NCBI GenBank assembly: GCA_000686145.1 | Contig: JMMB01000007.1 | Coordinates: forward strand, 744,001-808,000 | Reading direction: 5' to 3' | DNA: 64,000 nucleotides | Source: Peptostreptococcaceae bacterium VA2 | Lineage (GTDB): Bacteria; Bacillota; Clostridia; Peptostreptococcales; Peptostreptococcaceae | Shown: positions 18,042 to 25,429 of the stretch, piece by piece | Layout of the letters: each line of letters starts with the position of its first letter | Position numbering within the stretch: the first letter of the stretch is position 1 | Position numbers and translations under genes: made by a program | The notes under the pieces: generated by a model | Databases searched by the model: none | What the model was told of the DNA's origin: nothing | What the model saw: the letters and a program-made list of their open reading frames with translations, nothing else

Positions 18042-20126
18042 ATGAAAAAAATACAAGTATTTGTATTATCATTTATTATGATATTTACAACATTTAATTT
18101 AAATGTATCGGCTTTAAGTAATGACGAAGAAATGAGAGCAGCCTGGATATCTACAGTTTACAACATGGACTGGCCAAAAACTAAAAATAATCAAGCAAAA
18201 CAAAAACAAGAATACATAGATTTAATAGACAAGTTAAAGGCATCTGGTATAAATACAGTAGTTGTACAAGTAAGACCTAAGGGTGACGCTATATATAAGT
18301 CTAGTATAAATCCATGGTCAGAGTATCTTACGGGAACTCAGGGTAAGGATCCAGGATATGATCCGCTACCATTTTTAATAGATGAGGCTCACAAAAGGGG
18401 CATGGAGTTTCATGCATGGTTTAATCCTTATAGAGTTACAACAAGTACTACAGATTTAAATACTCTATCAGCAAATCATCCAGCAAGGCTTAATCCAAGT
18501 TGGGTCATACAACATAAAAATGGTGATTATCAAGCATTAGCATATAATCCTGGCTTACCAGAGGTTAGAAAGCATATAGTAGACTCTGTAAGTGAAGTAG
18601 TAAGAAATTATAATATAGATGGTGTTCATTTTGATGATTATTTCTATAGAGATGGTATGAATGATGATGAAACATACAAAAAATATGGAAATGGACAAGA
18701 TAAAGGTGACTGGAGAAGAGAAAATGTTAACACTTTATTAAGAGAAGTAAAAACATCTATAAAAAGTATAAAATCAAATGTAGATTTTGGAGTAAGTCCA
18801 AGTGGTATATGGAGAAATAAATCAAGTGATCCAACTGGCTCTGACACTAGGGGGCAAGAAAGTTATTCAGATCTTTTTGCAGATAGTAGAGCTTGGATAA
18901 AACAAGGGCTTGTTGATTATATAGTACCTCAAGTTTACTGGCCAATAGGATTTTCAGCAGCTGACTATTCAAAGCTAGTTAGTTGGTGGTCAAATGAAGT
19001 AAAAGGAACTAACGTTAATTTATACATAGGTCAAGGCGTATATAAACAAGGTGAATCTAGCAATGGTAATCAAAATATTGCGGCAGAAATAAAAGATCAG
19101 ATAAATTTAAATAGACAATACAGTGAAATAAAAGGAAGTATGTATTTCTCAGCTAGAGATATTACAAGAAATACTAAACTTCAAAGTGATATGAAAGAAT
19201 TGTATTCTAGCAATATACCTATAAGAAATCTTAGAGGAAATGAAAGATATGATACAGCAGTAGCAGTAAGCAAAGAAGGCTGGAAAGATGGATCTGAGAG
19301 TGTTGTATTAACAAATGGAAACTCTGTAGTAGATGGTGTTACAGCAACTCCTCTTGCTACTTCTAAAGATGCTCCTATATTACTTACAGAAAAAGGAAAA
19401 ATACCAGAAGCTACAAAAGATGAGTTAAAAAGATTAAATCCTAAAAATATAGTAGTAATAGGTGGAACTACAGTAGTTGATGCAAATGTATTAAAAGAGT
19501 TAAATAATATATTACCAAGTTCCAAAGTGGAGAGAATAGGCGGTATAGATAGATATGAAACTTCTCTTTTAATAGCGAAAGAAATAACATCACCTATAAA
19601 CAAGGTATATGTAACTGGTGGTTATGGTGAAGCTGATTCACTTTCTATAGCATCTAAAGCTGGAGAAGAAAAGCAACCAATAATATTATCAGAAAAAGAA
19701 AATATTAACAATGATACATATAACTGGTTAAAAAACAAAAATTTAAGTGATGCCTATTTTATAGGAGGAAATCAAGTTTTATCAGAGAAAGTAATAGAAA
19801 AAATAAACTCAGTAACTTCTAATAATGTATCAAATAATAGAATATTTGGTGAAGACAGACAAGAGACTAATGCTAAAGTTATAGAAAAGTTTTATACAGA
19901 TAGCAAATATAGTTCTGTATTAATTACAAAGAGTAACCCTTTGGTAGATGCGTTAACTGCAGGACCTTTAGCAGCTAAATCAAAGTCTCCAATAGTTATA
20001 TTAGGAAATGAAGTAAGCCCTCTTCAAAAGAGTGTGCTAGATAAGAAAAACACAACTTTAGTATATCAAGTTGGTGGAGGAATAAATCAAACAGCTTTCA
20101 ATAAAACTTTAGAGTTGTTAAAATAA
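18042..20126 (+). CDS. cwp19: CWB2-anchored glycosyl hydrolase-like lytic enzyme (cwp19 type)
   Basis: A signal peptide (about residues 1-25) leads to a GHL10/DUF187 hydrolase-like domain (about 28-370), marked by EMRAAWISTVYNMDWP, HAWFNPYRV, DGVHFDDYFY and VDYIVPQVYW. Three CWB2 repeats follow (about 395-490, 495-590 and 595-694), with signatures NERYDTAVAVSKE, IDRYETSLLIAKE and DRQETNAKVIEKF. C. difficile Cwp19 has this same layout and is a lytic transglycosylase, so that activity is likely here. GGGGGAG precedes the ATG. The gene is monocistronic, between its own promoter and a bidirectional terminator. Confidence 0.93.
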   Translation: MKKIQVFVLSFIMIFTTFNLNVSALSNDEEMRAAWISTVYNMDWPKTKNNQAKQKQEYIDLIDKLKASGINTVVVQVRPKGDAIYKSSINPWSEYLTGTQGKDPGYDPLPFLIDEAHKRGMEFHAWFNPYRVTTSTTDLNTLSANHPARLNPSWVIQHKNGDYQALAYNPGLPEVRKHIVDSVSEVVRNYNIDGVHFDDYFYRDGMNDDETYKKYGNGQDKGDWRRENVNTLLREVKTSIKSIKSNVDFGVSPSGIWRNKSSDPTGSDTRGQESYSDLFADSRAWIKQGLVDYIVPQVYWPIGFSAADYSKLVSWWSNEVKGTNVNLYIGQGVYKQGESSNGNQNIAAEIKDQINLNRQYSEIKGSMYFSARDITRNTKLQSDMKELYSSNIPIRNLRGNERYDTAVAVSKEGWKDGSESVVLTNGNSVVDGVTATPLATSKDAPILLTEKGKIPEATKDELKRLNPKNIVVIGGTTVVDANVLKELNNILPSSKVERIGGIDRYETSLLIAKEITSPINKVYVTGGYGEADSLSIASKAGEEKQPIILSEKENINNDTYNWLKNKNLSDAYFIGGNQVLSEKVIEKINSVTSNNVSNNRIFGEDRQETNAKVIEKFYTDSKYSSVLITKSNPLVDALTAGPLAAKSKSPIVILGNEVSPLQKSVLDKKNTTLVYQVGGGINQTAFNKTLELLK

Positions 20127-20134
20127 AACTATAA

Positions 20135-20178
20135 AAAAAGACTATAGGAATCGTATTTACGATTCCTATAGTCTTTTT
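20135..20178. terminator. Bidirectional terminator between the cwp19-type and LCP genes
   Basis: A 21-base perfect stem (20135-20155 against 20158-20178) with A and T runs at both ends, so it can stop transcription from both converging genes. Confidence 0.95.
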
Positions 20179-20180
20179 AT

Positions 20181-21182
20181 TTAATTAGTTTGGCTTGTTT
20201 GTTTTAATTTTTCATTGTTTTCTGGTAATATATTCAAGAATATAAAATCATGTAATATATCTACAGTATCTGGATCAAATTCTAATACCCATCCAGTTTG
20301 ATGATTAATTATATGACCTGTACTATGGATTTCATCATCTATAGGGAATTCCATTTGTTTTAAGCTAAGGTCATCAAGTGCTAAAACTTTACCACCTAAT
20401 GCAATAATCTGAGTAGGCTTCATATTAGTTTTAACATAAGGAAGTATAGTATCAACTAAGCCAGGATATTTAGTAACAGATAAATCCTTAACTCCATTAA
20501 TTAGACCTTCTATAACATTTCTTTGTCTTCTATCTCTCTCAAGTGCTGAGTCATTATGTCTAATACGAGAGTATGATAATAATTGATATCCTTTTAATGT
20601 TTGAGAACCAGGGTTTTCAATGTATTGGATTTCACCTTTATCAGGATTTTTACTCCATGAATAAGTTTCTGGTATGAACTTATTCATTTCATTTATCTCA
20701 TCTTGTTGAATATCAACAGTAACTCCGCCTAAAGCATCAACTATATCCATGAATGAGAAGAAGTCAACTTTAGCGTAGTTTTGTATATCTAGTTCAAAGT
20801 TCTTTTCTATAGTCTCAATCAATAAGTTTTCTTGACCATATACATAAGCATGAGTAAGTTTTTGCTTACCATGACCAGGAATATCAACGTAAGTATCACG
20901 AGCTAGTGATGTAAGCTTAAGGCTTTTATTCTTACTGTCTACAGTAAGTATCATCATAGAGTCAGATCTTGAAACTTTTTCGTCAGGTCTACCATCAGTA
21001 CCTATTAAAAGTACGTTAGTGATGCCATTTTCAGATTTATAATCTGTAGAGTTTAATATGTTTTGATCTACACTAGGATCATGTATTCTATTTAACTTAA
21101 AATAAACATAACCAAACGCAGCTGCAGGAAAGGCTATGACTAGTATAGATAAAAATATAACTATCTTTTTTAATGTCGACAA
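20181..21182 (-). CDS. LytR-CpsA-Psr (LCP) family polymer-to-wall ligase
   Basis: One N-terminal membrane helix (about residues 5-25) and an external LCP domain. Signature motifs are VLLIGTDGR, RSDSMMILTVD, SLARDTYVDIPG, KLTHAYVYG, GGVTVDI and SRIRHNDSALERDRRQRNVI, including the arginines that bind the lipid pyrophosphate. LCP enzymes move undecaprenyl-linked anionic polymers onto peptidoglycan, so this gene probably completes the polymer made upstream. The start is TTG at 21182, after AGAAGG. It corresponds in place to C. difficile lcpB. Confidence 0.92.
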   Translation of the reverse strand: MSTLKKIVIFLSILVIAFPAAAFGYVYFKLNRIHDPSVDQNILNSTDYKSENGITNVLLIGTDGRPDEKVSRSDSMMILTVDSKNKSLKLTSLARDTYVDIPGHGKQKLTHAYVYGQENLLIETIEKNFELDIQNYAKVDFFSFMDIVDALGGVTVDIQQDEINEMNKFIPETYSWSKNPDKGEIQYIENPGSQTLKGYQLLSYSRIRHNDSALERDRRQRNVIEGLINGVKDLSVTKYPGLVDTILPYVKTNMKPTQIIALGGKVLALDDLSLKQMEFPIDDEIHSTGHIINHQTGWVLEFDPDTVDILHDFIFLNILPENNEKLKQTSQTN

Positions 21183-21223
21183 ATTAATACCTTCTTTCTT
21201 CTTTTTTTTAAAATAATATACTT

Positions 21224-21252
21224 ATTATATTGTAGTATTGAAATATATTCAA
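21224..21252 (-). promoter_or_regulatory. Promoter of the LCP gene
   Basis: Read on the minus strand: TTGAAT (21252-21247) and TATAAT (21229-21224), 17 bases apart. The -35 box lies inside a dyad, TATTGAA and TTCAATA (21236-21254), a possible operator. Confidence 0.65.
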
Positions 21253-21364
21253 TAGTATAATCATTACAAAAAAAACACTAGCATAACTTTGATTAATAAC
21301 ATATAACAAAATATGACTTAAATTCATATTAAATAATATATATAAATTAAATAGGAGGATTTCT

Positions 21365-22027
21365 ATGTTATACATTAACAGCAAAAGTATAAAAGAAAAT
21401 AACGAAATAGTAAAGTATAATTTAAACTATCCATTTATAAAAAAACAAGAATATAAAAAAAATATAATATCAGTAATAAATCAATTAATATATGAAGATG
21501 TAATATCATTTAAACACGCAACAAATGATGATTTAAGTAAGTGTAGATTTAATGACATATTTAATATAATTAGTGAATATAAAATAGCATTTAATGAAAA
21601 TGACATTATAAGTATACCTATAGAATTCTCACAATTAATAGGATTATATGATATAACTTATGTAAATTGTTACAATTATGATATAGGATTAGGCCAGTAT
21701 ATTAGCTTAAGAGATATTTTTGATACTACTACAAATATTAGAGATATAATAAATGAAAATATATCAAATGAAATTAACATTATTACAAATGAATACTGCG
21801 ATAGTTATGAAGATTATGATAAACGAAATAAATTTAAAAATATATATGATAATCAAGATTTTTATATAGAAGAAGATGGAGTAGTCATATGTTTTTCTAG
21901 TTATGAAATGAGCAAAGATATACCTCATTTTATAGAAATTAAGCTTTTGTTTTCTGATTACAAAGATTATCTAAGTAAATACACTATCAATAATATATGG
22001 AAAAATCAAGATAAAGTTACGCACTAA
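21365..22027 (+). CDS. DUF3298 (RsiV C-terminal type) domain protein without signal peptide
   Basis: 220 residues. The C-terminal half matches the DUF3298 pattern: IGLGQYISLRDIFD, an IINENISNEI helix, then NQDFYIEEDGVVICFSSYEM. In RsiV this domain lies outside the cell and binds lysozyme. Here there is no signal peptide or membrane helix, so the protein looks cytosolic, or is secreted by an unusual route. GGAGG precedes the ATG. It ends 11 bases before the next start and so forms a pair with the Amidase_6 gene. Confidence 0.65.
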   Translation: MLYINSKSIKENNEIVKYNLNYPFIKKQEYKKNIISVINQLIYEDVISFKHATNDDLSKCRFNDIFNIISEYKIAFNENDIISIPIEFSQLIGLYDITYVNCYNYDIGLGQYISLRDIFDTTTNIRDIINENISNEINIITNEYCDSYEDYDKRNKFKNIYDNQDFYIEEDGVVICFSSYEMSKDIPHFIEIKLLFSDYKDYLSKYTINNIWKNQDKVTH

Positions 22028-22038
22028 GGAGGTATGTG

Positions 22039-22560
22039 ATGAAAGTATTACAAGAATATGATAGAGAAAAGGCAGTAGAATATGCTAGAAAGTGGGCATT
22101 GTCGTATAATCCTTCTTATGCTAATTATGAAAAATATGGAGGAGACTGCACAAATTATATATCGCAATGTATAAAAGCTGGAAAAATACCACTAGATACT
22201 CAAGGGGAGAATGTACTTAAAAAATGGTATTGGTATAGTGAAAACTCTAGAACCCCAACTTGGACTGCGGCACAACCCTTTTATAGATATATAATAGGTA
22301 ATAATAAAAGTGATACTCAAAATTTTGGAGTATATGCAAGAATAGCAAAATATAATGAATTAGAATTAGGTGATATTGTTCAATTAGTTTATGAAGGTGG
22401 AGCTTATCATACTATGATAGTTACAGATATACTGTTAGATGGAGAATATTTAGATGATTATTTAATATGCCAACATACTTATAATTTATTGGACTATCCA
22501 TTAAGTTTAAAAGAGGGAGAAAAAATATATATAAAAATACTTGGGTATTACAATTATTAA
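22039..22560 (+). CDS. Putative amidase domain protein (Amidase_6)
   Basis: The Amidase_6 family (PF12671) is recognised by YDREKAVEYARKWALSYNPSY, GGDCTNYISQCI with a likely catalytic cysteine, and AYHTMIVTDI with a histidine. These domains have a papain or NlpC-like fold and are found in clostridial wall or spore proteins. No signal peptide is visible. GTG at 22036 is in frame, but GGAGG at 22028-22032 is better spaced for the ATG at 22039. A strong terminator follows. Substrate unknown. Confidence 0.72.
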   Translation: MKVLQEYDREKAVEYARKWALSYNPSYANYEKYGGDCTNYISQCIKAGKIPLDTQGENVLKKWYWYSENSRTPTWTAAQPFYRYIIGNNKSDTQNFGVYARIAKYNELELGDIVQLVYEGGAYHTMIVTDILLDGEYLDDYLICQHTYNLLDYPLSLKEGEKIYIKILGYYNY

Positions 22561-22563
22561 AAA

Positions 22564-22614
22564 AACAAAACAATCTATAAAACTAATAAAGTTTATTTTA
22601 TAGATTGTTTTGTT
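22564..22614 (+). terminator. Rho-independent terminator
   Basis: A 19-base perfect stem, 22564-22582 (AACAAAACAATCTATAAAA) with 22596-22614, around a 13-base loop. Confidence 0.9.
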
Positions 22615-22770
22615 AAATATAAATTGTTCCATAAATCTACCATTGTTACTTATGTAAATATCTCTGAACTTTCTATTTCCTACAATATTATTTGATAAAA
22701 GAGGACTAATATTCCTAAAAAATGTAAATAATCAACTATACATAGATAAGATAGAAAGGTGGAAATGTAT

Positions 22771-23415
22771 ATGAGAGTACCAAAACATGTTGGAATTATA
22801 CCTGATGGAAATAGAAGATGGGCACAAAACCAAGGAATGACAAAAGATAAAGGATATGATAAAGGATTAGACCCAGGGCTTGATGCATATAGAAAGTGTA
22901 GAGATATGGGAGTAGATGAAGTAACGTTTTATGGATTTACTACAGACAACACAAAGCGACCAGCAGACCAAACACAAGCATTTACAAAAGCATGTGTAGA
23001 GGCAGCAAATATGCTAGTACAAGAAGGGGCAGCACTACTTGTAATAGGAAATACAAGCTCACCAATGTTTCCTAAAGAATTGTTACCATATACACAAAGG
23101 GCACAAGCTAAGCCAGGACAAATAAAAGCTAATTTATTAGTAAACTATGGATGGCATTGGGATTTGAATACTTTAGCTGATGCACAAAAAGTTAATAAAA
23201 ATAATATACAACAACATATACAGTCTTTTGATATATCAAGACTTGATTTAATAATAAGATGGGGTGGAAGAAGGCGTTTAAGTGGATTTTTGCCTGTTCA
23301 ATCTATTTATGCAGATTTTTATATCATAGATGATTATTGGCCAGCATTTAATGAAAATCATATATGTGATGCATTTAATTGGTATGATAAGCAAGATGTT
23401 ACACTTGGAGGATAA
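22771..23415 (+). CDS. Divergent cis-prenyltransferase (undecaprenyl diphosphate synthase-like)
   Basis: UppS/cis-IPPS family: HVGIIPDGNRRWA with the catalytic aspartate (Asp12), FYGFTTDNTKRP in place of the usual AFSTENWKRP, and IIRWGGRRRLSGFLPVQSIYA in place of the usual RTGGE-RLSNF-LWQSAYAE. At about 214 residues it is shorter than typical UppS (about 245). The glutamate after the GG pair is arginine and the metal-binding glutamate is aspartate. It may therefore make a different or shorter polyprenyl diphosphate, or be regulatory. In-frame starts also lie at 22759 and 22765, but spacing from AAGGTGG favours 22771. The genes around it all concern the wall. Confidence 0.78.
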   Translation: MRVPKHVGIIPDGNRRWAQNQGMTKDKGYDKGLDPGLDAYRKCRDMGVDEVTFYGFTTDNTKRPADQTQAFTKACVEAANMLVQEGAALLVIGNTSSPMFPKELLPYTQRAQAKPGQIKANLLVNYGWHWDLNTLADAQKVNKNNIQQHIQSFDISRLDLIIRWGGRRRLSGFLPVQSIYADFYIIDDYWPAFNENHICDAFNWYDKQDVTLGG

Positions 23416-23516
23416 AAAAATACTTAAGTAGCTTTGTAAATATTGAAAAAAACCCTTTTAGATGTTAAAATAAATTTATTGATATAATTAAATTAATGTC
23501 AGAAAGGTATATAAAT

Positions 23517-24374
23517 ATGTCAACGAAAAAAACTACAAATAATACTAGAAGAACAACTAGAAGAAAATTGAAAAAGAAAAAATTAAATAAGAAAAGGCTA
23601 GTATTTTTAATTTGTATTATAGGTATATTTATATTCGGTATAAATAGAGCTACACTTGGTGTTTCTAAGGTAGTACAAAATATAGATAATATGAAAAAAC
23701 AAGAAGTTGAAAAACAAAAAGCTATAGAAGCCCAAAAGCAATACAATTTAGAAAATGAGAAAAAAGATGTATTAAATAAAAAATATACTATAGCAATAGA
23801 CCCAGGTCACGGTGGAAAAGACAAAGGTAATTTAGGCACTTATACAGTAGATGGAGATTCTAAAAAAACAGTATATGAAAAAGATCTATCTCTTCAAATT
23901 GGAAAGAAAGTAGCAGGTATATTATCAAAACAAAATGATATACAAGTTATTTTAACAAGGTCAGATGATCAATCTGTAAGCGTAGATGATAGAGTGAAAA
24001 TGGTGAATTCTCAAAGTCCATATATAGACGCATTTGTATCAGTACATATGAATGCACAATTAGGTGACGATAGTGCTTATGGAACAGAAACTTATTACAG
24101 AATGGAAAATAATTCAGGTGATAAGTCATTAGAGCTTGCAAAATCAGTACAAAAAAGTATTGCATCGTATATACCAATTAGAGATAGAGGTGTAAAACAG
24201 CAAGTACTAGAGGTATTAAGAGATACTCGTGTTCCTGCAGTATTAGTTGAATGTGGATTTATAACTAACCCTAAAGAGCAACAAAAGTTAATAGACGAAA
24301 AATATCAAGATAAATTAGCAGAAGGTATAGCACAAGGCGTATTATCATTTTTAGACCAGCATGCAAAAAGATAA
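23517..24374 (+). CDS. Membrane-anchored N-acetylmuramoyl-L-alanine amidase
   Basis: A very basic N-terminus, one membrane helix (about residues 28-47), a short coiled coil (about 55-88, Lys/Gln/Glu rich) and an Amidase_3 domain (about 90-285). Zinc ligands are His98 in IDPGHGGKD, Glu121 and His177 in SVHMNAQ; the catalytic Glu245 is in VECGF. It removes stem peptides from glycan strands outside the cell. An ATG lies at 23496 without a ribosome site; AGAAAGG at 23501-23507 fits the ATG at 23517. Confidence 0.9.
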   Translation: MSTKKTTNNTRRTTRRKLKKKKLNKKRLVFLICIIGIFIFGINRATLGVSKVVQNIDNMKKQEVEKQKAIEAQKQYNLENEKKDVLNKKYTIAIDPGHGGKDKGNLGTYTVDGDSKKTVYEKDLSLQIGKKVAGILSKQNDIQVILTRSDDQSVSVDDRVKMVNSQSPYIDAFVSVHMNAQLGDDSAYGTETYYRMENNSGDKSLELAKSVQKSIASYIPIRDRGVKQQVLEVLRDTRVPAVLVECGFITNPKEQQKLIDEKYQDKLAEGIAQGVLSFLDQHAKR

Positions 24375-24385
24375 ATTACGTATAT

Positions 24386-24412
24386 AAATAGGATGGGAAC
24401 ATCCTATTTTTT
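24386..24412 (+). terminator. Rho-independent terminator
   Basis: AAATAGGATG and CATCCTATTT pair around GGAA, followed by a T run. Confidence 0.9.
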
Positions 24413-24460
24413 TATGCATAAATATACACTAGTATGTAATCTTGTCTGTGGGGTGAAATT

Positions 24461-25366
24461 ATGGGAGAATCTACTTTTAATATTGTAACTTTTGATGGAG
24501 GTGGATTAAAGGGAGCTTTGAGTATTGGTATTTTTGAGCGTTTACAAATAGAATTTCCTGATTTAGTTAGAACAACAAACTTATTTGGTGGTACTTCAAC
24601 AGGGAGCTTGATAGCATTAGGTCTAGCTTATGGTATAAGTTGTAATGAAATAAAAGAGTTATATTCTATAGAAAATTCAAAGTATATATTTGGGAAACCT
24701 CATTCTGAAATACTAGGACCAAAGTATGATAATGATAATTTAAAAGAAGTACTATTAAGGATATTTCCAGAAAATTTAAAGCTTAAAGATTTAGGTAAAT
24801 TAGTTGTAATACCTAGTTTTTATATAGGGGACGAAGCTACTTCTTGGAAACCTATTTTTTATAATAATATGCCTAACTCACCTACCGAAAATGCTAGAGT
24901 CATAGATGTAGCTATGTCTAGTAGTGCAGCGCCTATATTTTTTCCACCATATAAAAATCATATAGATGGAGGTATAGTGGCAACAGATCCTAGCTTAGCT
25001 TCTACTATATATGCAATGGGAGATGAGGTAGGAAGAAGTTGTGATAACATAAGGCTATTGTCCATGGGTACTGGGTATAATTTTAGTAGTATAAAAGAAG
25101 ATACAACATCTTGGGGTGCAATAGATTGGATAATTAGCAAAAATCCAGACTTTCCAATTATATCTATGACATTGGATGGTAATGCTATCATGAGTCAAAT
25201 ATTTTCTAAAAAGCTTTTAGGTGATAATTATAGAAGAATAGATCCAAGGCTTGAGCGAAATATAGGAATGGATGATTGTGAAGCTTTAAGTTATTTGAAA
25301 GAATTAGCTAAAAGTTATGATATAGAAAATGATATGCAGTGGATAGAATCAAAATGGAATAAATAG
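24461..25366 (+). CDS. Patatin-like phospholipase, upstream of the camA-like gene
   Basis: A patatin fold with all catalytic parts: the oxyanion loop DGGGLKG (residues 12-18), nucleophile Ser46 in GGTSTGS, and the dyad partner Asp169 in HIDGGIV. It should hydrolyse fatty acyl chains of phospholipids or similar esters. No signal peptide or membrane helix is present, so it is cytosolic. It resembles CapV-like single-domain patatins, but no nucleotide cyclase lies nearby. GGGG precedes the ATG by 7 bases. It lies 63 bases before the methyltransferase gene, and a second, different patatin follows that gene. Confidence 0.87.
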   Translation: MGESTFNIVTFDGGGLKGALSIGIFERLQIEFPDLVRTTNLFGGTSTGSLIALGLAYGISCNEIKELYSIENSKYIFGKPHSEILGPKYDNDNLKEVLLRIFPENLKLKDLGKLVVIPSFYIGDEATSWKPIFYNNMPNSPTENARVIDVAMSSSAAPIFFPPYKNHIDGGIVATDPSLASTIYAMGDEVGRSCDNIRLLSMGTGYNFSSIKEDTTSWGAIDWIISKNPDFPIISMTLDGNAIMSQIFSKKLLGDNYRRIDPRLERNIGMDDCEALSYLKELAKSYDIENDMQWIESKWNK

Positions 25367-25429
25367 AATAATAATATATGCTATAATTAACATGGGGATA
25401 AGAAGTTTATCATATTTGGAGGGGAAAAT

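Noticed and set aside
19181-19603. A 140-codon minus-strand frame inside the cwp19-type gene
   Set aside because: Shadow of the CWB2 repeats on the plus strand; no ribosome site or family.
22771-22771. Housekeeping uppS start at 22759 or 22765
   Set aside because: Those starts overlap or crowd the AAGGTGG ribosome site; 22771 has proper spacing and begins at the family N-terminus.
24461-25366. CBASS-type anti-phage system based on the CapV-like patatin
   Set aside because: No CD-NTase, Cap2/Cap3 or other CBASS gene lies nearby, and the gene appears to belong to the conserved camA neighbourhood.
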